Shown: piece after piece, positions 34,626 to 43,632 of the stretch
Layout: each line of letters begins with the position of its first letter
Numbering within the stretch: the first letter of the stretch is position 1
Source: Parapedobacter sp. SGR-10
Lineage (GTDB): Bacteria; Bacteroidota; Bacteroidia; Sphingobacteriales; Sphingobacteriaceae
DNA: 64,000 nucleotides
Assembly: GCF_011030405.1 (NCBI RefSeq)
Contig: NZ_JAAJTJ010000016.1
Span: 29,472 to 93,471, forward strand
Direction: 5' to 3'
The notes under the pieces: generated by a model
What the model was told of the DNA's origin: nothing
Seen by the model: the letters and a program-made list of their open reading frames with translations, nothing else
Databases searched by the model: none
Translations under genes and position numbers: made by a program

Positions 34626-35546
34626 ATGGAGCAGCGACAGCCAACAAGAGTAAAAACAATCAGCCAATTTCACCAGCTTCGTGGTCTGCCGAAGCCCGAG
34701 CATCCGCTGATCAGCATCGTAGACTATTCTTCCGTAAAGCGCCCGACTGGAACCGAAGTGAGCTGGATTTTCGATTTCTATCAAATCGCGATTAAGCGGG
34801 GTATCGATGGAAAATTCAGATATGGACAACAGGCGTATGATTTTGACGAGGGTATGATGTTCTTTATCGCGCCCCATCAGGTTTTCAGCGTTCAAGTCGA
34901 CCAGCATTCTGTCGCAAAAAAACGATCGGGGTGGATGTTGCTCATTCACCCCGATTTCCTGTGGAACACACCGCTTGCACGTGGAATTAAACAATACGGG
35001 TTTTTTGATTATTCGGTAAACGAGGCTTTGTTCCTTTCCGAAAAAGAAGAAAAAACACTCGACGGAATTTTAGCAAACATTCGGCAAGAGTATCATTCCA
35101 ACATCGACAAATTCAGCAAGCAAATCATCATTTCGCATATCGAAGCATTGCTCAACTATGCCGAGCGGTTTTACAACCGCCAGTTCATCACGCGGGAAAA
35201 AACGAATCATCAAATTTTGGCCCGTTTGGAAAAATTGCTGTCCGATTATTTCAATAGCGACGATGTGATTTCAAGAGGTCTACCGACGGTTCAATACGTT
35301 GCCGAAAAATTAAACGTTTCGGCAGGTTATCTCGGTAGTTTGCTTCGGGTGCTAACCGGACAAAACACGCAGCAACACATTCACGAACGGTTGATTGAAA
35401 AGGCTAAAGAAAAATTAGCTACGACAAACCTATCAGTTAGCGAGATCGCTTACGAACTAGGCTTTGAGCATTCGCAGTCGTTCAGCAAACTTTTTAAGGC
35501 AAAAACAAAGCTTTCGCCTTTAGCGTTTAGGCAATCGTTTAACTGA
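34626..35546 (+). CDS. AraC-family transcriptional regulator
   Basis: A 306-residue regulator. The N-terminal arm is an AraC-binding-like domain with MMFFIAPHQVFSV. The C-terminal DNA-binding unit has VQYVAEKLNVSAGYLGSLLR and ISEIAYELGFEHSQSFSKLF-like sequence (here VSEIAYELGFEHSQSFSKLF), ending KLSPLAFRQ. A GTG directly before the ATG could also be the start. It probably controls the upstream SDR gene, from which it is separated by 7 bases. Confidence 0.9.
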   Translation: MEQRQPTRVKTISQFHQLRGLPKPEHPLISIVDYSSVKRPTGTEVSWIFDFYQIAIKRGIDGKFRYGQQAYDFDEGMMFFIAPHQVFSVQVDQHSVAKKRSGWMLLIHPDFLWNTPLARGIKQYGFFDYSVNEALFLSEKEEKTLDGILANIRQEYHSNIDKFSKQIIISHIEALLNYAERFYNRQFITREKTNHQILARLEKLLSDYFNSDDVISRGLPTVQYVAEKLNVSAGYLGSLLRVLTGQNTQQHIHERLIEKAKEKLATTNLSVSEIAYELGFEHSQSFSKLFKAKTKLSPLAFRQSFN

Positions 35547-35615
35547 AATTAAGCCGGCCATGCAACGGTGGTATGGAAGAAAGGCGTGATCGGCCACTGC
35601 AATGAAGCGCAACGG

Positions 35616-36779
35616 TTAGTCCGGCAACCGCTCACCGGTCTCGCCGTGATAATCGAGCGACGTCTCGCCGCCCTCAAACACGATGTGGATATCAACATAG
35701 CGTTCCCGCTGAGCCACCGGCATGCTCCACCGGATGTCCTTGCGAAAACCGATGTACATGATATCCGCGATGTCATGGTCTTTTGCCGCATCATCCAACG
35801 CTTTTTTCAAGGCATCGTACCGGACCGACTCCAAGGTGAAGAGGCGATCCTCATCATCCAGCGAGTAATGGATGAAATGGGTGCCGACCGAGTTGCCGCG
35901 GATGGTCGCGCCTTGCAAACGGCCCGGTTCATCGGTTGGCTCAACCCGGATGTCGGTAAAGTCCTTGTAAAAAAGCAGCGATTCGATGCGACGGTCGCCG
36001 ATATAGGCGACTGCCTTGTCATAGGCCTTTTTGAACATTTCCGGATTGAAATTGCCTTTATCCTGAAAAACCAGTTTCTGTGGAAAGTACCTAAGCCGCA
36101 GCCGGAGCCAGTCCACATTGCCCGTCGCGGTATATGGTGAAATAAACCCGGCGCCGAACAACGCTAAAATCAAGATGAAACTTACCGATCGTGCCAGCCC
36201 GTTCGGATTGCGTCCCACCAGGAGCCACAGACCGGTTTTCCGCCGCTCCGGGTAAACCTTATCCGCCTGGAACGTCCTGATATCCGCCGGGATTTCGCCC
36301 ACCGGCAGGGTAGTTGACACCATGCCATATCCGGGGTCATGCGGATCTTCAAAAAACGTGACGAGCGATCCCTCCTGGAGTGGGTCGCCCTCTTCGACCG
36401 TCAGGAATTGGCGTACCGTCGTCTGGTAGGGCGCGCCAGACCGTTGAAACACGGTTAACTGAATGACCATCAGCTCGCGGGTCTCCAACATCCGCACACC
36501 GCCGAATCGGATCGCATCGATGCGTGCCGGCGCAGCGAGGCCGCTCGTTAGCGCCAGGGCACGTCGTTTGCGGTCGGTATACCGGAAAAACACGCGGCTA
36601 AACAACAAGCCCAGCCCAATCGATCCCAAAAGATAAACAACTATAAACCAAACGGGCAGGAAACCCTGCATGGTGGCTACAAAAGCACCGATGACGACGC
36701 CCAGAAAAAGCCATACCAGTGCTTTATAGCAAAAGATGCCGAACTGTTCAAGTGTTGGGGTTAGCTGCGTTCCATTCAT
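35616..36779 (-). CDS. GC-rich membrane protein, unknown
   Basis: A 387-residue protein with two N-terminal membrane helices (ALVWLFLGVVIGAFVATMQGF and FIVVYLLGSIGLGLLF, the first spanning residues about 19-39) and another near residue 205 (FILILALFGAGFISPY). The soluble parts show no family I know. Codon use is much richer in G and C (many CGG, GCC, CCG) than flanking genes, a sign of foreign origin or a different expression class. It is convergent with the AraC gene. Confidence 0.7.
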   Translation of the reverse strand: MNGTQLTPTLEQFGIFCYKALVWLFLGVVIGAFVATMQGFLPVWFIVVYLLGSIGLGLLFSRVFFRYTDRKRRALALTSGLAAPARIDAIRFGGVRMLETRELMVIQLTVFQRSGAPYQTTVRQFLTVEEGDPLQEGSLVTFFEDPHDPGYGMVSTTLPVGEIPADIRTFQADKVYPERRKTGLWLLVGRNPNGLARSVSFILILALFGAGFISPYTATGNVDWLRLRLRYFPQKLVFQDKGNFNPEMFKKAYDKAVAYIGDRRIESLLFYKDFTDIRVEPTDEPGRLQGATIRGNSVGTHFIHYSLDDEDRLFTLESVRYDALKKALDDAAKDHDIADIMYIGFRKDIRWSMPVAQRERYVDIHIVFEGGETSLDYHGETGERLPD

Positions 36780-37114
36780 GCGATTAATGCCGTCTTTTCA
36801 AAAAAAGCCAACGGGTTTTATCCATACCTGCTATCTGGTATACCAAGAAAACTTCCCTGTCTTTACTGACTTTCACGTTTGGGCGGTATTTACCACGTGA
36901 AAATAGGCCGATAGGAGCCCCGTCAGGTTAGTCGTTGGCTAAAGATAGGGAATTTTGTGCTTAGTTTGCAATAAGGAATCTTGCTAAACCCCCTTTTGGG
37001 GGTGTTGGGGAAAGTTTTGCCACTATACCTTTGTTTCGTCAAATGATGGAAAACGGTCAATATCACGCCGAAACCCTCATACGGATAAAATATGAACCCT
37101 AAAAGTACACAAAA
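36780..37114. promoter_or_regulatory. Gene-free stretch with a predicted promoter
   Basis: No gene. An inverted repeat TTTCACGT (36871-36878) / ACGTGAAA (36895-36902) and a C5/G5 hairpin near 36989-37002 are visible. TACCTTTG at 37026-37033 with TTG at 37005-37007 (18-base gap) is a good Bacteroidetes promoter for the lipoprotein gene at 37115, giving a leader of about 75 bases. Confidence 0.5.
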
Positions 37115-37741
37115 ATGAAAGCAACAATCAGAAAAACAGGCATACTGTTCTTGGCAGTAGCAGCGTTGGCAAGCTGCTCCAAAAACGATGATAAAGAAAA
37201 TGTCGGTAAGGAATACGGACGATATCTCAAAATGAGCATCGACGGCGCTAAGTGGGAAACCGATGGTTCTTTCGACATAAAATTCGTCGAACGAGGTTTA
37301 GGCGTTGATGATCACTCCGGTGAGTACCATTTATTGCTCTCTGCCATGCAGTCGGGCGATAGAGAGACATTTCAGATCAGCCTTCGCCTGCCCGCTGACA
37401 AAATTGATAACCCCATCGGGTCGTACCCAGTAGCTTCAGACGCTACGCAGTCAGGCATGATGGTCGGTACAGCCGAAATCAACTATTATAACAAAGCAGC
37501 TTCCGGCGTTATTTTCTCGTCCCGCACCGATCCTCAGGGTTCGCCACATGTCGGCACGCTGACGATCACCGAATTTGAAAAAGGAGACGGTGCATTTGCC
37601 CAAAGACAGATCAACTGGCTAAAAGGGACGTTTTCCGTTACGCTAAAAGGTACGGAACAAGGGCAGAAGACCGGTGAAATCATTGAAATAACGGACGGCG
37701 AATTTGAAATGCCCAATGCTTTACATCATATCCAATTATGA
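37115..37741 (+). CDS. Small secreted lipoprotein A
   Basis: A 208-residue lipoprotein: signal TGILFLAVAALASC with the lipobox cysteine at about residue 22 followed by SKNDDK. The mature part is beta-rich without recognisable domain; the opening YLKMSIDGAKWETDG resembles DUF6252-like Bacteroidetes surface lipoproteins. The next gene codes for a protein of the same layout, 16 bases away, so the two are likely paralogues in one operon. Confidence 0.72.
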   Translation: MKATIRKTGILFLAVAALASCSKNDDKENVGKEYGRYLKMSIDGAKWETDGSFDIKFVERGLGVDDHSGEYHLLLSAMQSGDRETFQISLRLPADKIDNPIGSYPVASDATQSGMMVGTAEINYYNKAASGVIFSSRTDPQGSPHVGTLTITEFEKGDGAFAQRQINWLKGTFSVTLKGTEQGQKTGEIIEITDGEFEMPNALHHIQL

Positions 37742-37757
37742 ATTAAAAGATACACGT

Positions 37758-38375
37758 ATGACAAACACAATTAAAAAAATGGCAGGCTTATTTTTTATAG
37801 CCTTAGCAATGACATCCTGTTCTAAAAACGAAGACAAAGCTGAAGAAGGCATCGCTGAATGCTCATACAGAATTACCATTGACGGCGAGACGACCACCGC
37901 CAATCGCTTCGGGCAGGACTGGATGACCTTTACCTCCGAATCCTATGAAGGAGATGCAGGATTTAGTCTTTCGATTGTACAAACGAAAGCAAATGGTCAA
38001 CAAGACCCGGTATTCGATTTCTCGTCTGACGGAGCCAGGTTCAACCGTGAAACACCGGTGGGCACGACCTACACTGCCAATTTGTTTCATGCATTCCAAT
38101 TAAGTGCTCCGGAGTTTGACGGTTTTGAATATGACAAAGGAAGGCTTGGGAATGATGGTGAGATTACCCTTACCGTAACAGAAAACTCCATCCAACGGAT
38201 TCGGTTCAATGTCGCTGGAACTGTGATGAAATGGAAAGGAGGCGTAGAAAATCCACAAGAGGTAGCGTTAGCTTCCGTAGATGCCGAACTTGTTTTTGGT
38301 CGGGCCAATTACAATGAAATGACTTCAGGAGGCGTGATTTTAGCCAGTGCAAACTGCGATTGCCGGGAACGATAA
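37758..38375 (+). CDS. Small secreted lipoprotein B
   Basis: A 205-residue lipoprotein from the ATG at 37758 (in-frame codons from 37704 overlap gene A and are not used). Signal GLFFIALAMTSC then SKNEDK, nearly the same start of the mature protein as in lipoprotein A. ECSYRITIDGETTTANRFG follows. No domain known. Probably an ancient tandem duplicate of the preceding gene. Confidence 0.72.
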   Translation: MTNTIKKMAGLFFIALAMTSCSKNEDKAEEGIAECSYRITIDGETTTANRFGQDWMTFTSESYEGDAGFSLSIVQTKANGQQDPVFDFSSDGARFNRETPVGTTYTANLFHAFQLSAPEFDGFEYDKGRLGNDGEITLTVTENSIQRIRFNVAGTVMKWKGGVENPQEVALASVDAELVFGRANYNEMTSGGVILASANCDCRER

Positions 38376-38435
38376 CTCCTTAGTACTCACCTTTTATAAG
38401 ACAACTCACATTTATCAAACAAATTCAAGACAACG

Positions 38436-38975
38436 ATGAAAAAAGCAATCTTTACCCTTATGGCGATCGTCATCGCCGTAGCAGCACAGGCGCAGCAATT
38501 TCAGAATGGAACCACCGCGGCCAACCTCGGTATCGGACTCGGCACCGCTCTGGGTGGTCTCGGCAAAGCCCGTCCGGCCATTTCTTTGTCCGTAGACCAC
38601 GGCATGTGGGATATCGGTGGCCCCGGGGCGATCAGTCTCGGTGGCTACGTTGGCAACACCGGCTACAGGTACACAAGCGGTACCTATACGTACAAGTGGA
38701 ACTACACCATCGTTGGAGTTCGCGGAGCATATCATTACAATGGTTTTACCAACGTGCCAGAGTTGGACGTCTATGGTGGTGCCATGCTCAGCTACAATAT
38801 AGCCAAATACTCCTCCGATGGCGATGACGCTTCCTATGCCAACAGCTACGGCAGCGGGGTCGGTTTTACCGGATTCATCGGCGGACGCTGGTTTTTCACC
38901 GACCGTATCGGCGCTTTCGCGGAGTTGGGTTACGGGGTATCTGTACTGAATGCGGGGGTTACATATAAATTCTAA
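38436..38975 (+). CDS. Small outer-membrane beta-barrel protein
   Basis: A 179-residue exported protein with signal peptide ending AVAAQAQQ. The rest consists of glycine- and aromatic-rich beta strands (ISLGGYVGNTGYRYTSGTY; IVGVRGAYHYNG; GFTGFIGGRWFF) and ends VTYKF, an aromatic C-terminus typical of outer-membrane barrels of the OmpW/opacity-like 8-strand group. It follows the two lipoprotein genes on the same strand. A long opposite-strand frame here is only its shadow. Confidence 0.8.
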   Translation: MKKAIFTLMAIVIAVAAQAQQFQNGTTAANLGIGLGTALGGLGKARPAISLSVDHGMWDIGGPGAISLGGYVGNTGYRYTSGTYTYKWNYTIVGVRGAYHYNGFTNVPELDVYGGAMLSYNIAKYSSDGDDASYANSYGSGVGFTGFIGGRWFFTDRIGAFAELGYGVSVLNAGVTYKF

Positions 38976-39182
38976 CGAAAGAGGAATGCGTCCGGCCCCT
39001 TTTTCAGAACGGTTTTGACAAAACTTTAACACTTCTCCTGTAATCTTTCGGGGTAGTTATACAGTTATACGTCTCTATAGTAAATACGTTATAAAATTTG
39101 TCTTTTCATAATTTAGGTTTATAATTGGTTAGTTAGAAAGCCCCGATTTTTAGGATTTTACACCTTGTGTTGCGTTAAATGA

Positions 39183-39594
39183 CTATTTCGTCCTTGTATT
39201 AAACCGATGCACTCTATATCCCAACATTCCTGCATGGAGATCAATTGAAATATGCAGGGCAACAACAATCCAGATGGTTTGCGTGAAATAGAAAATTAAG
39301 CTAAACACCAAACCCAGAATAAATGCTCCTACTAAGTTTTTCATTCCCGTATCTATATGGGTAATAGCGAAAATAACGTTAGTAAATAAGAGACTACCGA
39401 TTATGCCGATATGTTTTAATGCAAACTCGTACACAAACATCCTAAACAGAACTTCTTCACAAAACCCGGCACTGATGGCTACTATGATAAACCATGATAG
39501 TTCCTGTCTCGATGTTGGTAGATAGTTTACGACCTTTTGTGATTTACTGGCGAAAGCAGTAAGGTTTCTTTCGTTAATCCGTGAGTGTGGATAT
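39183..39594 (-). pseudogene. CPBP intramembrane protease, N-terminus lost
   Basis: Reading from a stop at about 39594, the frame gives LPTSRQELSWFIIVAI, then SAGFCEEVLFRMFVYEF with the EExxxR motif, FAITH (FxxxH) and HISID (third motif). These are the catalytic motifs of CPBP/Rce1 glutamic proteases. No start codon precedes the first motif, and the N-terminal membrane helices are gone; the break coincides with the broken gene on the other strand at 39578. Confidence 0.7.
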
Positions 39595-39832
39595 TTCTAT
39601 TGAACCGAATGATTTAAAAATTGCTCCCTTTATACTATCTACATCTGTTGAAAATGCATTCAAGCACCTCTCTACAAAATGTAAGTGGGTATCTGTATCC
39701 ATCCAATATAAGGAGAATAAAATCGAATTGAATGTAAAGAACAATTATGACAACAAAATAAACGAAGAGCCAAAGGGAATAGGATGCCTTGCTGATTTAT
39801 TAAAGGACATAGAAGCTCAATCAGAAAAATAA
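39578..39832 (+). pseudogene. LytS-type histidine kinase fragment (ATPase domain)
   Basis: About 84 codons, starting GTG at 39581 directly after an in-frame stop at 39575. VDISIEPNDLKIAPFILSTS and VENAFKHLS match the N-box of LytS-like sensor kinases (PFILQPLVENAIKHG type). LNVKNNYDNK (the D/N-box region) and GIG follow before the frame ends. The receiver-proximal part, the His-kinase domain and the rest are missing. Confidence 0.65.
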
Positions 39833-39904
39833 TCATAACCAATCATCAACACTTCACTTGAAACTTTTGTGGGTTTCTGTGAGTGTTGATGATTTAACAT
39901 ACTA

Positions 39905-40804
39905 TTAGACTTGATTTCGCTCTGGATTAGGGTAAAATTCATCTATATTCTCTGATATTGAAACTGTCTTAGCCTTCCCTTTGACCATTGTTTCCGCTAC
40001 GAAAATCATTTGTCCCTTTTTATTAGTAAAATAATCTGACTGAAGTAATCTAAAATGTCCCTTTCTAAAATGTGGTATTTTTGATAGCGGTGCATTTTCA
40101 CTCTCTTTGACCTTTTCAGACACTTGAAAAGTAAGGTTTCTCGCTAATTTGTTTTCACTATAATCAAAATAATCCTTTGGAACACCATCGGTAACACAAT
40201 CCGGAAAACAATTCATATACGCTATTGTATTAATTGCAAGCCGAAACGTATTGGAATGCGTGTTAGATATTTCGTCATCTTTTTTTAATACGTCTGCATA
40301 AAACTTATCTGACATAAGACCATTGTTTTCCCCTAATGAATAATATAGTTCCAGACTACCATCACTCTCAATGCTTAAAGAAAATGCATATCCGTGAGCT
40401 TCGTAAGGTAAATGCAGCCCAAATTTAAATTTTACAGATTGTGTTTTTTCATTTGAATAAAGATGAAACACCTCTCTATTTTGCCCATTCTCGAGCAAGA
40501 ACTTTTTAATACCATCCAAATCCGACAAAGGAGTTCTTTCAAGAAAATTTCGTAATTCTTTATCTAAAAAGAAAATATGCAAAAGCTCACCTTTGTTATC
40601 ATCTCGCCATAATTCTAAACCTGAAATTATTAAACTTCGAGACTCCTGGGTCTCACTAAACCCCAAGGGTTTAGACAAGAGATTTCTCTTAAGCACAAAG
40701 TATATCTGTTCATCTGTAAATTCAGGAGTAAGTTTCTTCTGTGTCCCATAGACATGTTTCCAAAAGAACTTTAAAGGTTTACTGTAATATACTTTTTTGG
40801 CCAT
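39905..40804 (-). CDS. Unrecognised 299-residue protein
   Basis: An AT-rich gene beginning MAKKVYYSKPLKFFWKHVYG. The middle has FGLHLPYEAHGYAFSLSIES and LAINTIAYMNCFPDCVTDGV; the end has KGHFRLLQSDYFTNKKGQM and a charged tail. No signal peptide, membrane helix or domain is recognised. It stands alone among decayed genes next to a tRNA, the usual place of accessory genes. Confidence 0.6.
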   Translation of the reverse strand: MAKKVYYSKPLKFFWKHVYGTQKKLTPEFTDEQIYFVLKRNLLSKPLGFSETQESRSLIISGLELWRDDNKGELLHIFFLDKELRNFLERTPLSDLDGIKKFLLENGQNREVFHLYSNEKTQSVKFKFGLHLPYEAHGYAFSLSIESDGSLELYYSLGENNGLMSDKFYADVLKKDDEISNTHSNTFRLAINTIAYMNCFPDCVTDGVPKDYFDYSENKLARNLTFQVSEKVKESENAPLSKIPHFRKGHFRLLQSDYFTNKKGQMIFVAETMVKGKAKTVSISENIDEFYPNPERNQV

Positions 40805-41473
40805 ATAACAAAAGGTCTTAAAAACTTAGGAAATAAGGCATTCCGTTCCGGGATTACCGCCATTAAGATACGCCAAATCAAGCTAAAAAAGAAACAGTAT
40901 TGCATACACTTTCTTTTTTAGTGCTACGCAATTTGTCATACTTCATGGATTGGTAACCCCTACACTCCATAAAAACAACCTTGTCTTTTGAATGATTATT
41001 GCGTTCCTTATAAACATTCAAAATCCAAATGTTTTTAGAGTTTGGCTCGCCTGCGGATCGCAAAGGCTTCGCTGTTGTCACTATTTTTGAAATACCCACC
41101 ACACAATCCCACAGGTCAAAAATACCGCCAACAGGCTTCGTCTATTTCATAGATATCGTTGAACCGCGCTACGCACTTTACTTCAACGACCTTTGCTCAA
41201 CTCGCAGGACGGCGAGCGGAAAATATGGGATAATGCAAAATGAAAAGAACGGCACGAAAAAATACATGGGTATAGTAATGTAAATTTTCACGCTGTGGGT
41301 TGGGTGAAATATAAGCTATATAAAGATGTTTGAGATTGAAATCAAGGCTTGTGTTGGGTTTAGGATTATGGAGGATTAGAATGCTTTAGAATGATTTATG
41401 AGAGAAAGGGGTATTGAGAGGGGACATGGAAATCATTAGGGGGTATATAAAATGAAAATGATGTCCAGAAAAG

Positions 41474-41494
41474 TGCGCCAAAAATGCGCCAAAA
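41474..41494. repeat. 11-bp tandem repeat
   Basis: TGCGCCAAAAA (41474-41484) is followed directly by TGCGCCAAAA (41485-41494), within an imperfect frame GATGT...ACATC. Confidence 0.6.
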
Positions 41495-41621
41495 CATCCA
41501 ATTTTTACTCAAATATGGTTTAAAAACCGTATCTTAGTATATAGAATTAATTAACAGAAATATTAACTCGCAAAGGTCTTTTTATTCCTTTATAACACTG
41601 ATAATCTGCCCTTATAACGCA

Positions 41622-41656
41622 AAAAAGCCGTTTTCTATATGAAAAAACGACTTTTT
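41622..41656 (-). terminator. tRNA-Lys terminator
   Basis: On the minus strand AAAAAGUCG pairs with CGGCUUUUU (one G-U pair) with a U-rich end, 4 bases after the tRNA CCA. Confidence 0.7.
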
Positions 41657-41660
41657 GATG

Positions 41661-41736
41661 TGGTGACCCCGGAGAGGCTCGAACTCTCGACCCACTGATT
41701 AAGAGTCAGTTGCTCTACCAACTGAGCTACGAAGTC
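41661..41736 (-). tRNA. tRNA-Lys (anticodon CUU)
   Basis: A 76-base cloverleaf on the minus strand: acceptor GACTTCG with CGGGGTC, D-loop AGCTCAGTTGGTAGAGC, anticodon loop CTCTTAA giving CUU, T-arm GAGAGTTCGAGCCTCTC, discriminator A and encoded CCA. All stems pair (two G-U in the acceptor). Confidence 0.96.
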
Positions 41737-41846
41737 AATGGTACAAATGTAAGGGCTATCCTATAAAATATCAATCATTTTTTTGGATTTTTTGACTATT
41801 ATAAGCGGGTGTCCAAAAAACCTTTTCAAACGCCCGCTTATCTATT

Positions 41847-43466
41847 TTAAAAAATAAACTTCGTGCTCAGGAAGTTGGAGGTATGCGAGCTCACAATGTC
41901 GTTCAGTAACTCTTTATTATCTTCGGTAAACTTGGCCGCAACCAACGAACGTATTGAAAACGAACGTATCGCATCCACTACGGACAATGTACCCTCGGCA
42001 CTGTCTTTTCTACCGGTGAATGGGAACGTGTCCGGTCCACGCTGGCACTGACAGTTGATGTTCACACGGCTCACCTGATTGACCAGGGGATCGATCAAGG
42101 AAGAAATTACAGAGGCACTTTTACTAAAGATACTGACCTGCTGTCCGTGCGAAGAGCCGATAAGGTACTCAATCGGTTCCTCCAGATCATCAAACGGTAC
42201 AACCGGAATGACCGGGCCAAACTGTTCTTCCCTATAGAGTTTCATCTGTGAGTTGACCGGATAGACAATCGCCGGGTAGACAAAGGACTCTTGGACCTGT
42301 CCGCCATTTTCATTGACTACTTTCGCACCATATTTCCTGGCATCTTCGATACATTCCGTCAAATAGGCAGGTTTGTTAGGTTCGGGCAGAGGTGTCAAAG
42401 TCACCCCTTTTTCCCAAGGCATGCCATATTTCAGCTTGCTTACCTCTGCGGACAATCTTTTTAAGAATTCCTGTGCGATACTGCGATGTACATAGATGAT
42501 CTTCAAAGCTGTACAACGCTGGCCGTTGAATGACAAAGATCCCAATACCGTCTCGGAAACCGCCAGGTCCAGATCCGCATCTTTATTGATGATCGCTGCA
42601 TTCTTGGCATCCAATCCCAATATAGCCCTTAAACGGTTTACTTTTGGGTGAAGCTTTTTCAACTCATCAGCCACACGGCTGGATCCGATCAAGGTCAGTA
42701 CATTGATCTTGCCAGACTGCATCAAGGATGGTACGATGGCATTGCCCCGTCCGTAGATTGTATTGACAACACCCTTCGGAAAACTTGTGCGAAAAGCTTC
42801 CAACAAAGGATAATGCAATAACGTACCGTGCTTAGGTGGTTTGAACAACAGCGTATTGCCCATGATCAGGGCCGGAATCAAGGTTGTGAAGGTTTCGTTC
42901 AACGGATAGTTGAATGGTCCCATACACAAGACTACTCCCAATGGTGATCTTCTGATCTGTGCAATAATGCCCTGTTCGATCTGAAAACGTGACGAATCCC
43001 GGTCCAGATCCTTCAAAGCGTCTATAGTGGCATAAATATATTCGACGGTCCGGTCAAATTCTTTGACCGAATCAGAAAATGATTTCCCGATTTCCCACAT
43101 GATCAGCTTGACCACGATATCCTTCTTTTCGATCATCTTGTGTGTAAAATCTTCTACACACTTGATCCTGTCGGCAACACTCATCGTAGGCCATGCACCA
43201 CGACCATTGTCATACGCCTTGACAGCAGCCTCCAAAGCTTCCATCGATTCCTTTTCGGTACAGACAGGATAGCTGCCGATACGTTTTCGTTGGAGTCCGT
43301 CCTTTGTTCTTACACAGATAGGTGAAAAGACTTCACTGATTTGACCTTGCCAGGTCAACATCTCGCCATTTGACAAAAATTCCCTTTGATCGACTTGCTC
43401 TTCTAGGGCAAACTCCGCAGGGATATTTTCCTCATCGTAGAAAATACTTTCTAGGTCTAAGCTCAT
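41847..43466 (-). CDS. NADP-dependent (non-phosphorylating) GAPDH-like aldehyde dehydrogenase
   Basis: A 539-residue ALDH-superfamily enzyme of the type annotated as NADP-dependent glyceraldehyde-3-phosphate dehydrogenase in Bacteroidetes. It shows the oxyanion Asn in GPFNYPLNE (186), the nucleophile Cys318 in FNGQRCTALK and the cofactor motif GNTLLFKPPKH. The usual ELGGK motif with the catalytic Glu reads GLDAKN here (about 284-289), so the general base differs. It oxidises an aldehyde, probably glyceraldehyde 3-phosphate, making NADPH. Confidence 0.83.
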   Translation of the reverse strand: MSLDLESIFYDEENIPAEFALEEQVDQREFLSNGEMLTWQGQISEVFSPICVRTKDGLQRKRIGSYPVCTEKESMEALEAAVKAYDNGRGAWPTMSVADRIKCVEDFTHKMIEKKDIVVKLIMWEIGKSFSDSVKEFDRTVEYIYATIDALKDLDRDSSRFQIEQGIIAQIRRSPLGVVLCMGPFNYPLNETFTTLIPALIMGNTLLFKPPKHGTLLHYPLLEAFRTSFPKGVVNTIYGRGNAIVPSLMQSGKINVLTLIGSSRVADELKKLHPKVNRLRAILGLDAKNAAIINKDADLDLAVSETVLGSLSFNGQRCTALKIIYVHRSIAQEFLKRLSAEVSKLKYGMPWEKGVTLTPLPEPNKPAYLTECIEDARKYGAKVVNENGGQVQESFVYPAIVYPVNSQMKLYREEQFGPVIPVVPFDDLEEPIEYLIGSSHGQQVSIFSKSASVISSLIDPLVNQVSRVNINCQCQRGPDTFPFTGRKDSAEGTLSVVDAIRSFSIRSLVAAKFTEDNKELLNDIVSSHTSNFLSTKFIF

Positions 43467-43476
43467 GATAAAAAAA

Positions 43477-43519
43477 TAGGTGAAAAATATTTTTAATAAT
43501 ATTGCAATATTAACACCTA
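43477..43519. promoter_or_regulatory. Inverted repeats upstream of the GapN-like gene
   Basis: TAGGTG (43477-43482) and CACCTA (43514-43519) flank an A/T region that contains the palindrome AATATTGCAATATT (43498-43511), 11-53 bases before the start at 43466. Possible operator. Confidence 0.4.
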
Positions 43520-43632
43520 AAATTGGCTTTTCAAAGAAAAATCAATAACAAAACAACGAAAACGTTATCAAAATATCAAAAACCTCATGTTTTGTCATCT
43601 GTCGGTCATGGGCTTCTCATGAACAGGAAACC

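Larger units (their letters stand above)
40805..41660. other. Long gene-free stretch left of tRNA-Lys
   Basis: No supported gene; short open frames at 40878-41102 and 41029-41283 have no start context or family. An 11-bp tandem repeat (TGCGCCAAAA-type) lies at 41474-41494. The region has the look of island DNA abutting a tRNA 3' end. The tRNA terminator is at 41622-41656. Confidence 0.55.

Noticed and set aside
38415..39032. Long minus-strand frame opposite the beta-barrel gene
   Set aside because: Shadow of the plus-strand gene, which has signal peptide and barrel pattern; the minus product has no features.
40878..41283. Two small frames left of tRNA-Lys
   Set aside because: No ribosome-binding context, no recognisable protein; likely chance.
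39183..41660. attL copy of the tRNA-Lys 3' end
   Set aside because: No second copy of the tRNA 3' segment was found by eye within the window.
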